The translations under genes and the position numbers were made by a program. A stretch of 25,693 nt of DNA from positions 1 to 25,693 of IMG/VR virus record IMGVR_UViG_3300021963_000588; one strand, written 5' to 3'. The notes under the pieces are model-generated. The model saw only the letters and a list, made by a program, of their open reading frames with translations, was not told where the DNA came from and did no database searches. Position 1 is the stretch's first letter. Every line of letters starts with the position of its first letter. This stretch comes from a virus. Positions 1 through 6,578 of the stretch are shown here, piece by piece.

Positions 1-82
1 ACCAACACGCTTTTACTGTTCTTGATTCTGGCTCTATATCCAAAATCATATCATTGTAGCTTTTGTTTTCAATCTTACTCAT
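1..82 (-). CDS. N-terminus of probable prohead protease (partial)
   Basis: The minus strand opens with ATG at 82 and reads 27 residues (MSKIENKSYNDM..., then ESRTVKACW) to the window edge with no stop. It lies 22 nt after the stop of the MuF-like gene. A short N-terminus leading into an 'E-x-R-T-V' strand is typical of HK97-type prohead serine proteases (S78), and this is the expected slot after portal and MuF genes. The catalytic His/Ser region lies outside the window, so the call rests on position and a weak N-terminal resemblance. A scaffold or another head protein remains possible. Confidence 0.5.
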   Translation of the reverse strand, partial: MSKIENKSYNDMILDIEPESRTVKACW

Positions 83-83
83 A

Positions 84-120
84 TAACAAAGTTATTAATT
101 TTTTTTAATCTGCTAACAAA
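84..120 (-). promoter_or_regulatory. Candidate promoter before protease gene
   Basis: Minus-strand TAACTTTG (94-87) lies 22 nt downstream of TTTG (120-117), a full Bacteroidetes -33/-7 pair with the same spacing as the replication-operon promoter. The 11-mer TAACTTTGTTA is identical to that before the portal. The box ends only 4 nt before the ATG, so a transcript from it would be nearly leaderless. It lies inside the end of the MuF gene and could be chance in AT-rich DNA. Confidence 0.3.
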
Positions 121-986
121 TCTCTTATTAAATTAGAAATTTGCATCAAAGCCACGTTATTTATTAGATTCCATACTAACCCCATATCGCCTCTTGGCGG
201 ATTATCCTGTAACCTTTTTGGCTTACCATCTTCGCCTCTTACTGCTTCATAGCCTAACGTACAACGGCAATTGATAACATCCCCAGCACTTCCACTTGGG
301 TCGCAAGGATGTAACATTTGCTCAAAACCGCCGTACTTAGTCTTAACATTAAATTTTTCATCGTATGCTACTTTTATACCATCCATATTAAAATGGTCAA
401 ACGCATCTGGTGGAACTCTCCTTGTTCTTGCATCTCTTGATGCTATCCACTCTTTCATAGTTACAAGACCAGTTGCACTTACACCAATCATAGAACCATA
501 ATTTGCAGCTTTACCTGTTTCCGTTCTTGCTATCATCTCTGCTCTATAATCGGTTATACCAGCCGTTCTTAATAGCTTAATTGTTTCTGGTATTGTTAAA
601 CCTTCTTCAACTGACTTTATCAAGTATTGTTGAATCTGATTTTTAGTTGTTTGAGTTATTTCTTTAGCTACTTTATCTAATCCTTTTTGTTCTAAATAAG
701 CTAACATAAGGTAAGTAAACAAATCAGTTTTATTATTCTTAAACTCCTCTGGTCCGTAATTACCTTTAACCGACTTAGAAACATTCTTCTCGGCAATTTG
801 TGCCATCTTAACGCCCATTGCAATATGAACGTTTTGGATGGTCTTTTTTATCTTCTTATCGCTAATAGCGTTTAAATCTTGGGTATCGCAATAAGTATCC
901 ACTTGCCTTTGTAGTTCTTTCTTGAACTTAGGCGAATAGGTTTTTATTGCGTTTAAATATAGTTTTCTATAATCTTGCCAAATCAT
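105..986 (-). CDS. MuF/SPP1 gp7-like head morphogenesis protein
   Basis: This 293-aa protein is a minor head protein that in related phages associates with the portal or enters the capsid during assembly. The N-terminal ~140 residues are helical and Lys/Gln-rich. The family core follows: ARTETGKAANYG at about 153-164, RDARTR at 184-189, and the terminal block HPCDPSGSAGDVINCRC at about 226-242, where the two cysteines probably form the usual Cys pair. Its start overlaps the stop of the upstream 124-aa gene (ATGA), and a protease-like gene follows, so it sits in a normal portal-to-capsid cluster. No toxin domain follows the MuF core; the tail after residue 245 is short and ends in a helix. The family call is secure; the exact role is inferred. 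Confidence 0.85.
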   Translation of the reverse strand: MIWQDYRKLYLNAIKTYSPKFKKELQRQVDTYCDTQDLNAISDKKIKKTIQNVHIAMGVKMAQIAEKNVSKSVKGNYGPEEFKNNKTDLFTYLMLAYLEQKGLDKVAKEITQTTKNQIQQYLIKSVEEGLTIPETIKLLRTAGITDYRAEMIARTETGKAANYGSMIGVSATGLVTMKEWIASRDARTRRVPPDAFDHFNMDGIKVAYDEKFNVKTKYGGFEQMLHPCDPSGSAGDVINCRCTLGYEAVRGEDGKPKRLQDNPPRGDMGLVWNLINNVALMQISNLIRDLLAD

Positions 987-1357
987 TTGTTAGGATTGTA
1001 TGCCCAATTCTTTAAGGAAATATCCCTCTTAGATGGACACTCTTTGTTTACAGGTTTACCTTGCTCCATATTTTTCATTCTACTAACAAAGCTAATCGTT
1101 CTATTTGCCGACTTAACTTCATTTGCACCCCAATCCGCTTTTTTCTTGCTCAATAGATTTAAGTTCCTATTTACTGGACTTCTATCTAATGATGCTAAAC
1201 GTGAGCATTTAGTTTCACTCCAAGCCTTTAACTCCGAGTAAGACATATTAACAGTATCGTGATACTTTCCGTAAACTTCATCAATAACTTCTTGAAGGTC
1301 GGCTTTAAGGTCAACCTTTAAATCAAATAACTTATCAATAATCTCTTGGCTATTCAT
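983..1357 (-). CDS. Conserved phage protein between portal and MuF
   Basis: This 124-aa basic protein lies between the portal and MuF genes, overlapping the portal by 8 nt and MuF by 4 nt. Residues 1-35 form an acidic amphipathic helix. The rest carries a compact set of conserved-looking motifs: YSELKAWSETKCSRLAS, then RNLNLLSKKKADWG, ISFVSRMK and a C-terminal SKRDISLKNWAYNP. The 'S-K-R-x-x-S-L-K-N-W-x-x-(D/N)-P' ending recurs in small phage and bacterial proteins of unknown function that I recognise only by pattern. It has no membrane segment or signal peptide. Its place suggests a head-assembly or DNA-contacting role, but no function can be read from the sequence. Confidence 0.75.
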   Translation of the reverse strand: MNSQEIIDKLFDLKVDLKADLQEVIDEVYGKYHDTVNMSYSELKAWSETKCSRLASLDRSPVNRNLNLLSKKKADWGANEVKSANRTISFVSRMKNMEQGKPVNKECPSKRDISLKNWAYNPNK

Positions 1358-2729
1358 TTGGTAGCGTTAAGGGTTGAAACTCATCTGGACTTTGTAAACT
1401 TGATGGAATGTATAGTTTTTCCATTTCAGCTTGGTCAACGTAATCTGGAATCTCTAATCCCATAATATCCATCTTTTGCTTTGGTGCAATCCACCAAGCC
1501 TTATCTAACCATTCAACTTGCTCTGCTTTGTTAGCTTCTAATTCACCATAAACAGTTGGGTCAAAATCAACATAAATATCCGTTCCACGATATCCCCAAT
1601 CCGAATGTAGTTTACGATTCAAGTTATCTCTAATACCAACCAACAAAGGAATCGCACAACGAACTGTCAATGCTTTTTCTCCTTCTCTTTGGTTGTTATA
1701 AGTCTTGTTATCAGCATCGTTTAACAATTGAGATGGTACTCCATAAATATTACAAAGTGCTTTCATATCCCATTTCTCACTTTCAATAATATCTAATTCA
1801 ACAGGACTTAATCCGATTTGTTTCCAATCAACTTTATAGCCACTAACCGCAATTGAATTAAAGTTAGCAGAGCCACCTTTTTCGCTTACTGCTCTCTTAA
1901 GTGCTTGTGCTTGTTGTGTTCCGCTAATAGGGTCAAAGCGTTCATCATTCATAAATAAAACTCCAGCTGGACCACCATTCTGGAAAGAAGCAACCGCTGC
2001 AGTCTTGGCTTCGTTGGAACGAGTCAAGTTTCTCGCAGCAGCCATCAAAGGTGATTGACCATATAGTTGATTGCCTGTTGTATTCCATTGTAAGTTTATG
2101 TATTTATCTTGTAGTACTTCTTGTTTAGTAAAGTTCCAAAGTGGACCATAGTTCAATTGGTAACCGCTAATAGTTGGAGGAAAGTTTTGAATGTCCGCTA
2201 ACACGTACATATATTGAGAAGGAAGCACGTACATTTCAAACGGCTTACCATCATTGTTACCACCTTCAATCATCTTTGCGTAAACAAATGAGTTACCTGT
2301 AACTAATTTAAAAGTACACCAAGCCTCAACGAAATCACCAAATGTATCTTCCTCATTAGGGTATTTTAATAACTCGTTTAATCGTGCATCTTTTGTGTAT
2401 ATTTCAAATGCTTTCTTATGTAGCTTTTCAACATCCTTCCAGTTCTCAATCTTATCTGGTTGGCTCATTAACGCTTTGTATTTCTTTGCAGAAGTTTCAT
2501 CTACCACTCTATAAACGTGGAATGGAGCAAGTTTTGCTTTATCCGCAATTAATTTAACGATTGAATAAACTATATCGTTTGCTGAATAACCATCATTTAC
2601 GAAACTAATGTTATCGCCACCTTGCCAAGTTATTATCCCTTGTTGTATCGCAACTTGTCCGTTAAAAGGAATTTGTGGTAGTACAGTAGATAGTTTTTGT
2701 CTTTTACCAAAAAAGTCAAGTAATCCCAT
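1350..2729 (-). CDS. Portal protein, HK97 family
   Basis: This 459-aa protein has the usual length and architecture of an HK97-type portal. It begins MGLLDFFGKR, and the early region around 48-75 (YSANDIVYSIVKLIADKAK) matches the family's first conserved helix. GNSF lies at about 145-148, YGQSPLMAA at 223-231, GGPAGVLF at 252-259 and the clip/stem block DMKALCNIYGVPSQLLND at 321-338. It forms the dodecameric vertex ring through which DNA is packaged and to which TerL docks. It lies 35 nt downstream of the terminase stop, one of the larger gaps in this region, and that gap holds a promoter-like -7 box. The gene appears intact. Confidence 0.93.
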   Translation of the reverse strand: MGLLDFFGKRQKLSTVLPQIPFNGQVAIQQGIITWQGGDNISFVNDGYSANDIVYSIVKLIADKAKLAPFHVYRVVDETSAKKYKALMSQPDKIENWKDVEKLHKKAFEIYTKDARLNELLKYPNEEDTFGDFVEAWCTFKLVTGNSFVYAKMIEGGNNDGKPFEMYVLPSQYMYVLADIQNFPPTISGYQLNYGPLWNFTKQEVLQDKYINLQWNTTGNQLYGQSPLMAAARNLTRSNEAKTAAVASFQNGGPAGVLFMNDERFDPISGTQQAQALKRAVSEKGGSANFNSIAVSGYKVDWKQIGLSPVELDIIESEKWDMKALCNIYGVPSQLLNDADNKTYNNQREGEKALTVRCAIPLLVGIRDNLNRKLHSDWGYRGTDIYVDFDPTVYGELEANKAEQVEWLDKAWWIAPKQKMDIMGLEIPDYVDQAEMEKLYIPSSLQSPDEFQPLTLPNE

Positions 2730-2742
2730 TATATATGAATTT

Positions 2743-2753
2743 TAACAAAGTTA
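2743..2753 (-). promoter_or_regulatory. Candidate -7 promoter box before portal
   Basis: On the minus strand the gap between terminase and portal contains TAACTTTG (TAnnTTTG) inside the 11-mer TAACTTTGTTA, ending 13 nt before the portal ATG. No TTG/TTTG lies at the standard 17-23 nt upstream; the nearest TTTG is 28 nt away. The identical 11-mer lies before the protease gene. An internal late promoter or shared regulatory site is inferred. Confidence 0.3.
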
Positions 2754-2764
2754 GACAATTTATA

Positions 2765-3931
2765 CTAAAATACCGACACCTCAAATTTAGGCTTGGTTAA
2801 ATGTGTAAACACGGCATACCTACAAGCATCCATCAAATCATCATTTGCCTTTACAGGTTCCTCAATTACATTATCGTTTTTATCCTTTTTCCATTTGTAA
2901 GACATAAACTCCCTTCTTAGGTTTTTGCTATTGTAGTGCAAGTTTATTGGATAAGATTTCATTTTAACTATTCCTGCCCATACGTCCTTTTGTGCTGGTT
3001 TAATATTAAAGCCTTGTCTATAAAGTTCCTCAATAGACTTAGGCTCGGCTGCATCCGCATAGATTGTAGCTCGTTCTGGTAGTTTCTCTTTAATCAATCT
3101 TGATAGATCACTAAGAGTCAGTCCGCTTTGATAAACTATTTCCTCAAAGTAGTTTTGTCCTTCATAGTGCGTAACCTTTATAAGTGCAGCTGGGTGAACG
3201 TAACCAAAGTCTAATCCATAGAATACATCACCATCTGGTGCTTGGTCATATTGTTTCCATTGAGTGTATATAATTTCTTTTGCAGAGCCTCGTTCCCCTA
3301 ATCCGTAAACTTTCCACATAAAGTCATCTGGTAAATCCTTGTATTGCTCAATGTTTCTTATTTGGCTTTCACTAAGGTTTGAGATATTGTTTAGGTAGGT
3401 AGAATGTATGCGCTTGTTATTAGGATTATCGGCTACTTCATATACCCAAGAAATAAAGTCTGCTGGATTCCAGTCTAAGAATGATTGTCCAGTAGTACGA
3501 ATCAAAAGCTGGTCAAACAAAGCCTTGCTAATAAGGTTTGCCTCGTTTACGAATAGTATATCCCTTGCTGGTCCTTTTGCTTTATCTGGGTCTTCTAATC
3601 CAAATAACTCAATGTATGAGCCGTTCTTAAATGTATAAATGAAATCCGTATATCTAAAATCCTTTTCATCCCATATATTCCATTGCTCAAGTATGTTTTT
3701 AAAGTCCCTATAAACACCACGCTTGATATGTGGTAGGGAATGAGAAACACACGAAATTCTTGTGTTAGGCTTGGTTAAAGCTATGTGGATTAGCAACTGT
3801 ACTACTGAATAACTTTTGCTTGATCTTGACCCACCTTCATTGCATATTATCGGATATCCTTCCTCGTAAGCCTTTTTATTGGCATAGAATACTGGAGTAG
3901 CCTTAATCTTTAATTGGTTGACAATCTGCAT
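2765..3931 (-). CDS. terL: Large terminase subunit (TerL, PBSX-like)
   Basis: This 388-aa packaging motor has both domains. The ATPase has a Walker A-like EGGSRSSKS at 32-40, Walker B with the catalytic carboxylate in DILFVNEAN at 124-132, and LDWNPAD at 152-158. The RNase H-like nuclease has acidic residues in GLDFGY (D241), YADAAEP (D293) and NDDLMDACRYAVF (D364, D365, D368). This layout fits the PBSX/Terminase_3 group, although at 388 aa it is slightly compact. It overlaps the small terminase gene by 29 nt, implying coupled translation. All expected catalytic positions are visible, so the gene is probably functional. The packaging mode (cos or pac) cannot be read from this window. Confidence 0.93.
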   Translation of the reverse strand: MQIVNQLKIKATPVFYANKKAYEEGYPIICNEGGSRSSKSYSVVQLLIHIALTKPNTRISCVSHSLPHIKRGVYRDFKNILEQWNIWDEKDFRYTDFIYTFKNGSYIELFGLEDPDKAKGPARDILFVNEANLISKALFDQLLIRTTGQSFLDWNPADFISWVYEVADNPNNKRIHSTYLNNISNLSESQIRNIEQYKDLPDDFMWKVYGLGERGSAKEIIYTQWKQYDQAPDGDVFYGLDFGYVHPAALIKVTHYEGQNYFEEIVYQSGLTLSDLSRLIKEKLPERATIYADAAEPKSIEELYRQGFNIKPAQKDVWAGIVKMKSYPINLHYNSKNLRREFMSYKWKKDKNDNVIEEPVKANDDLMDACRYAVFTHLTKPKFEVSVF

Positions 3932-4250
3932 CTGGTTCTATTGTGATTTGCACATTACCCTTTATGTCAGCGGTTATGTCGGTTGTTTGTTTAGGCTTAC
4001 CTTCTAATCTATCAACTACTGCTTCATAGGCCTTTTGATCTCCTTTCAATGCTTTGCTAATCATTTGCATATCCATCAATTCAAGTACAGTAAAATCTTC
4101 ATCTTCACCTGTAATTGGATTCCTTCTTTTTTGTACTAATTCAAGCAACCTAAGTAAACGAGTCTTTGAGTTTTGAACTCCTTTAGGTCTACCATTTGGG
4201 TTACCAGATTGACCTTTTTCAAAGTGTTTTAAGTTATCTATTCCTGCCAT
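3903..4250 (-). CDS. DUF5681-type protein, probable small terminase subunit
   Basis: This is a 115-aa basic protein. Residues 12-24 contain KGQSGNPNGRPKG, the hallmark of the DUF5681 domain found just upstream of TerL in many phages. A helical middle section and an acidic C-terminal tail follow. It overlaps the TerL start, the standard place for the small subunit that recognises phage DNA and loads the motor. The DUF5681 match is direct; the terminase role is inferred from position. A -7-like TATCTTTG lies 18 nt before its ATG, inside the end of the ParB-like gene. Confidence 0.75.
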   Translation of the reverse strand: MAGIDNLKHFEKGQSGNPNGRPKGVQNSKTRLLRLLELVQKRRNPITGEDEDFTVLELMDMQMISKALKGDQKAYEAVVDRLEGKPKQTTDITADIKGNVQITIEPDADCQPIKD

Positions 4251-4265
4251 TGTATTTCCATTGTT

Positions 4266-4700
4266 TTACAAAGATATGCCACAATTAGGGCAAACCTTAC
4301 CTTTTTTGGTATTGTCTATTGATTTTGGTTCATCATTACTTGGAACAAGAAAGTCAACATTAACTCCCCAATCGCTTAAATCTTCTAATTGCCAATCATT
4401 GTTTGCTAACATATCCATATCCCACATTCCATAGTGAGTGTTATCAATTACGAGTAACTTTTGCTTTTCTCTTTCGGTTAAGTTAGGCATTTTGATTACA
4501 GGTATATCTTGGATGCCTAATTCTAAACAAGCACGATACCTTTGATTGCCTCCTAAGATTACGTTATTTTCATCTATGATTAAAGGCTTTGCTTCAAGTA
4601 ACTTTTGATCTTCTTGAATAGACTTAACCAACTTTGCAAAGTCATTAGCATCAATCTTTCTTGGATTGTTAGGATTAGGTTTGATTTCATTGATATTCAT
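4266..4700 (-). CDS. ParB-like N-terminal domain protein with C-terminal zinc knuckle
   Basis: This 144-aa protein starts with a ParB/sulfiredoxin-type core: MNINEIKPNPNNPRKID, the loop NNVILGGNQRYRACLELG at about 45-62 (the family's 'GxxRxxA' box) and IPVIKMPNLTEREKQKLLVIDN. No helix-turn-helix segregation domain follows. It ends with CPNC, half of a treble-clef or ribbon. Such short ParB-fold proteins are common in phages next to terminase genes and are thought to be nucleases or NTP-binding regulators, not partition proteins. It follows a 63-aa zinc ribbon with a one-base TAATG overlap. It may work with the PAPS-reductase-like protein upstream, as in IbrA/IbrB pairs; that pairing is inference. 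Confidence 0.75.
   Translation of the reverse strand: MNINEIKPNPNNPRKIDANDFAKLVKSIQEDQKLLEAKPLIIDENNVILGGNQRYRACLELGIQDIPVIKMPNLTEREKQKLLVIDNTHYGMWDMDMLANNDWQLEDLSDWGVNVDFLVPSNDEPKSIDNTKKGKVCPNCGISL
4269..4294 (-). promoter_or_regulatory. Weak candidate promoter before terminase genes
   Basis: Minus-strand TATCTTTG at 4276-4269 is identical to the -7 box of the replication-operon promoter and lies 18 nt before the small-terminase ATG. The nearest upstream TTTG (4294-4291) is only 14 nt away, shorter than the usual 17-23. It would separate packaging genes from early genes, a sensible place, but the sequence support is partial. Confidence 0.28.
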
Positions 4701-4891
4701 TATCGGTTTTTTGTTGGTGTTCGTATTGAAATAATGCTATCTACTTTTTTCTCTAAATTGTCATATCCGACCCATTTGCCACACTTAGTACATTCAAATT
4801 GGGTTTCTTTTATCTTACCAAACCAAAGATATCCTTCGGTAACTGTACCGCATTTACAGGTATATAGCTTCTTTCCGTAAGTATCTTTCAT
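4700..4891 (-). CDS. Small zinc-ribbon protein
   Basis: This 63-aa protein has two cysteine pairs, YTCKCG (C12, C14) and FECTKCGKW (C34, C37). They are spaced as in a small zinc ribbon, and a Lys-rich tail follows. It overlaps its neighbours by one base on each side (TAATG), so it belongs to the same translational chain as the ParB-like gene. A nucleic-acid-binding or adaptor role is plausible, but no specific family is recognised. Confidence 0.65.
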   Translation of the reverse strand: MKDTYGKKLYTCKCGTVTEGYLWFGKIKETQFECTKCGKWVGYDNLEKKVDSIISIRTPTKNR

Positions 4892-5010
4892 TATCTGCCT
4901 TGTTTATTGTAAGGTTTAACCGCCTTGTCCTTTGGACCAGATGTCTTTTTGTACTTGCCACACTTTCTTTTGCCAAATGATTGTTTGCCCTTACTGTCTA
5001 ATTTTGCCAT
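4891..5010 (-). CDS. Very small basic protein (39 aa)
   Basis: ATG at 5010 opens 39 residues (MAKLDSKGKQSF...KPYNKQGR) before TAA at 4893-4891. About a third of the residues are Lys or Arg, with a single Cys and no hydrophobic core, so it is likely disordered and nucleic-acid binding. It starts 20 nt inside the end of the preceding 58-aa gene and its stop overlaps the next ATG by one base. The tight coupling on both sides is the main reason for calling it. Function is unknown. Confidence 0.55.
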   Translation of the reverse strand: MAKLDSKGKQSFGKRKCGKYKKTSGPKDKAVKPYNKQGR

Positions 5011-5167
5011 TATAATTGTTTATTAAATCTGCCATAAAATCAAATCTTTGTTCTTGTGTTTCGCCAAATACATAGTGCGTAGTTCCATCAATGTCAAAAA
5101 CATAGCAAGGATAACCTGCTATTTCTTGCTCTTTGCACGTTTCAAATATGTTTGATTCTAAGGTCAT
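4991..5167 (-). CDS. Small hypothetical protein (58 aa)
   Basis: The frame runs from ATG at 5167 to TAA at 4993-4991. It encodes an acidic, soluble-looking protein (MTLESNIFETCKEQEIAGYP..., then CYVFDIDGTTHYVFGETQEQ and a C-terminal helix). The start overlaps the NinG-like stop as ATGA, and the end overlaps the 39-aa gene by 20 nt, filling an otherwise empty interval. I do not recognise a family. A beta-hairpin (CYVFDIDGTTHYVFG) followed by a helix is the likely fold. Confidence 0.6.
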   Translation of the reverse strand: MTLESNIFETCKEQEIAGYPCYVFDIDGTTHYVFGETQEQRFDFMADLINNYNGKIRQ

Positions 5168-5523
5168 TTATATTTCTCTATTATTTCTTCTAATTCGTTT
5201 CTTTGCCATTTTTTAACCCTATTATTAACCGCCTCAAACTCCAACTCCTTAACCGCCTTTTCACCAATCCTTTCTACTAAGCCGATTCGGTACATTGCTT
5301 GGTTGCCGTGCTTATAGCAGTTACAAGACGGGCATTGAAGCCAAATATTCCATTCGTTAAACCTTAAAGCTGAATACCCCTTAACAGGGAAGTAGTGTCC
5401 AGCTTGATTACCATTGTAGCTTCCGCAACTAATACAAGGCAATCCTTCATCTCTTTTCCTTATATACGCATTAACTACCTTTTGTGTCTTTTCTAACAAC
5501 TTTGGTAAAGGTATCAATGGCAT
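5164..5523 (-). CDS. NinG/Rap-like HNH-type recombination nuclease
   Basis: This 119-aa protein resembles lambda NinG. A helical N-terminus (AYIRKRDEGLPC) leads into a treble-clef nuclease fold with C30-x2-C33, AGHYFP (H43), a hydrophobic WNIWLQ strand and C64-x2-C67 followed by YKHGN, then a helical tail. In lambda-like phages NinG acts in recombination as a Holliday-junction or branch-directed nuclease. Here it sits between the PAPS-reductase-like gene and small coupled genes, in the same operon as the Red-beta-like annealing protein. The Cys and His ligands are all present. The family call is good; its substrate in this phage is inferred. Confidence 0.78.
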   Translation of the reverse strand: MPLIPLPKLLEKTQKVVNAYIRKRDEGLPCISCGSYNGNQAGHYFPVKGYSALRFNEWNIWLQCPSCNCYKHGNQAMYRIGLVERIGEKAVKELEFEAVNNRVKKWQRNELEEIIEKYK

Positions 5524-5539
5524 AAAGCAAAATTAGGGT

Positions 5540-6268
5540 TTAACTTGTACAAGAACAAGAATATGCAGAATTTAGTTCGTTTAGGTCTTGACCTTTGAAT
5601 AGATCATTTTGTGCCAACATTAAAAGATGCTTGTAAGTTGTATCCTGAAAGTAAGTATGCCCATTACCAAACTCCTTGCTCATTTCCTCATCCTCAATCC
5701 ATTCTTTTGCTAACTCTGGATAGCTTCTCATAATATTTACTATTGCATTTTTGCCTTTAAGAAAGCATAAAGTACAATTTCCTAAAATAGCTGGTATTTC
5801 TAAAGTGTATGGTTTTTTACTCCAATAATCATTTACTTGTTGCTTGTCTATACCTTGTTCGTACAAAGGAAACTTTGGGTGTATGTAAGCCTGTCTTTTC
5901 TCATAACCTTTAACTCTACGTTCCTCATCTGATCTAAAACCTACAAGCCATTCGTAGTTTTGTTTGCCGTGATTTGCCCTTAACCAGCGTTTGGCAGTCT
6001 TTATCTTTAGTTCAATTGTACATTCTCTTTTAACTCTATTTGGAATTAATTTCCATTTCTTTTTTTCAAGCATACCCCTAAAACCACCTTCAAACATTAC
6101 CCTAATAATTGGGATGCCTTCGTGTGCCTCAAAGTCATTAATGAACTTATAAGTCTTTGGATGTTCCCTTCCTGTGTCAGCAAATATGACCAAATCGCCT
6201 TCACGATAGTTTAAAATAGTCATCAACGCACTTGTTTTGCCACCGCTAAAGTTTATTACTCTTTTCAT
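5540..6268 (-). CDS. PAPS reductase/ATP pyrophosphatase-like protein
   Basis: This is a 242-aa PP-loop enzyme. The start is taken as MKRVINF at 6268, because that ATG overlaps the upstream stop as ATGA; a longer frame from 6289 exists. The PP-loop SGGKTSA lies at 8-14, FADTGREHPKT at about 29-39 and KRECTIELK at 81-89. Cysteines at about 83, 165, 168 (CTLC) and 238/240 (SCSC) could hold an iron-sulfur cluster or zinc, as in thiolation enzymes. The family activates substrates by adenylation. Phage members are linked variously to sulfate metabolism, nucleic-acid thiolation or regulation with ParB-like partners (IbrA/IbrB). Fold and motifs are seen; the substrate is unknown. Confidence 0.8.
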   Translation of the reverse strand: MKRVINFSGGKTSALMTILNYREGDLVIFADTGREHPKTYKFINDFEAHEGIPIIRVMFEGGFRGMLEKKKWKLIPNRVKRECTIELKIKTAKRWLRANHGKQNYEWLVGFRSDEERRVKGYEKRQAYIHPKFPLYEQGIDKQQVNDYWSKKPYTLEIPAILGNCTLCFLKGKNAIVNIMRSYPELAKEWIEDEEMSKEFGNGHTYFQDTTYKHLLMLAQNDLFKGQDLNELNSAYSCSCTS

Positions 6269-6462
6269 TTTTTTAGTCGCACAACACATAATCGGTTGTT
6301 ATGCTTGTATCGTTTCTTGTTTATTGGGTTCATATAAGTCATAATGGTTTTATAGTCAGTACCTAAAAACCTAATCGCCTTTGCTATTGATCTAAACCAT
6401 ATTTCCTCTTTTGTATCTAAATAAATTAATCTTACCTCAATGTTGTTGTCTATTCCTGTCAT
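6265..6462 (-). CDS. Small NUMOD1-like DNA-binding protein
   Basis: This 65-aa protein has a short beta-strand pair (VRLIYLDTKEEIWFRS) and a helix-turn-helix-like stretch (SIAKAIRFLGTDYKTIMTYM), then a basic end. The pattern 'F-x-S-I-x-x-A-x-x-x-L-G-x-x-x-x-T-I' is that of NUMOD1, a DNA-binding module usually found at the C-terminus of homing endonucleases. No nuclease domain is attached. It may be a free-standing regulator or the surviving piece of a homing endonuclease. Start and stop both overlap neighbours as ATGA, so it is cleanly integrated in the operon. Confidence 0.6.
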   Translation of the reverse strand: MTGIDNNIEVRLIYLDTKEEIWFRSIAKAIRFLGTDYKTIMTYMNPINKKRYKHNNRLCVVRLKK

Positions 6463-6578
6463 CTCAATAATCGTTTTATTTCAAAGTATAAATGTGCAGT
6501 TAAATAAATGCAAGAAGCTAAAGGAACTGATATCAGCATAAACTTTAGCAATTCGTAAATAAATGTTAATTGTTTCAT
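6459..6578 (-). CDS. Small membrane peptide (39 aa)
   Basis: The frame runs from ATG at 6578 to TGA at 6461-6459 and reads MKQLTFIYELLKFMLISVPL, then ASCIYLTAHLYFEIKRLLR. A single hydrophobic segment (about residues 12-28) with a basic end fits a membrane peptide. Both ends overlap neighbours as ATGA, matching this operon's style. It is in the replication operon, not the lysis cassette, so a holin role is unlikely. Function is unknown. Confidence 0.55.
   Translation of the reverse strand: MKQLTFIYELLKFMLISVPLASCIYLTAHLYFEIKRLLR

Noticed and set aside
6269-6289. Seven-codon longer start for the PAPS-reductase-like gene
   Set aside because: The start at 6268 overlaps the preceding stop as ATGA and places the PP-loop at the usual position.
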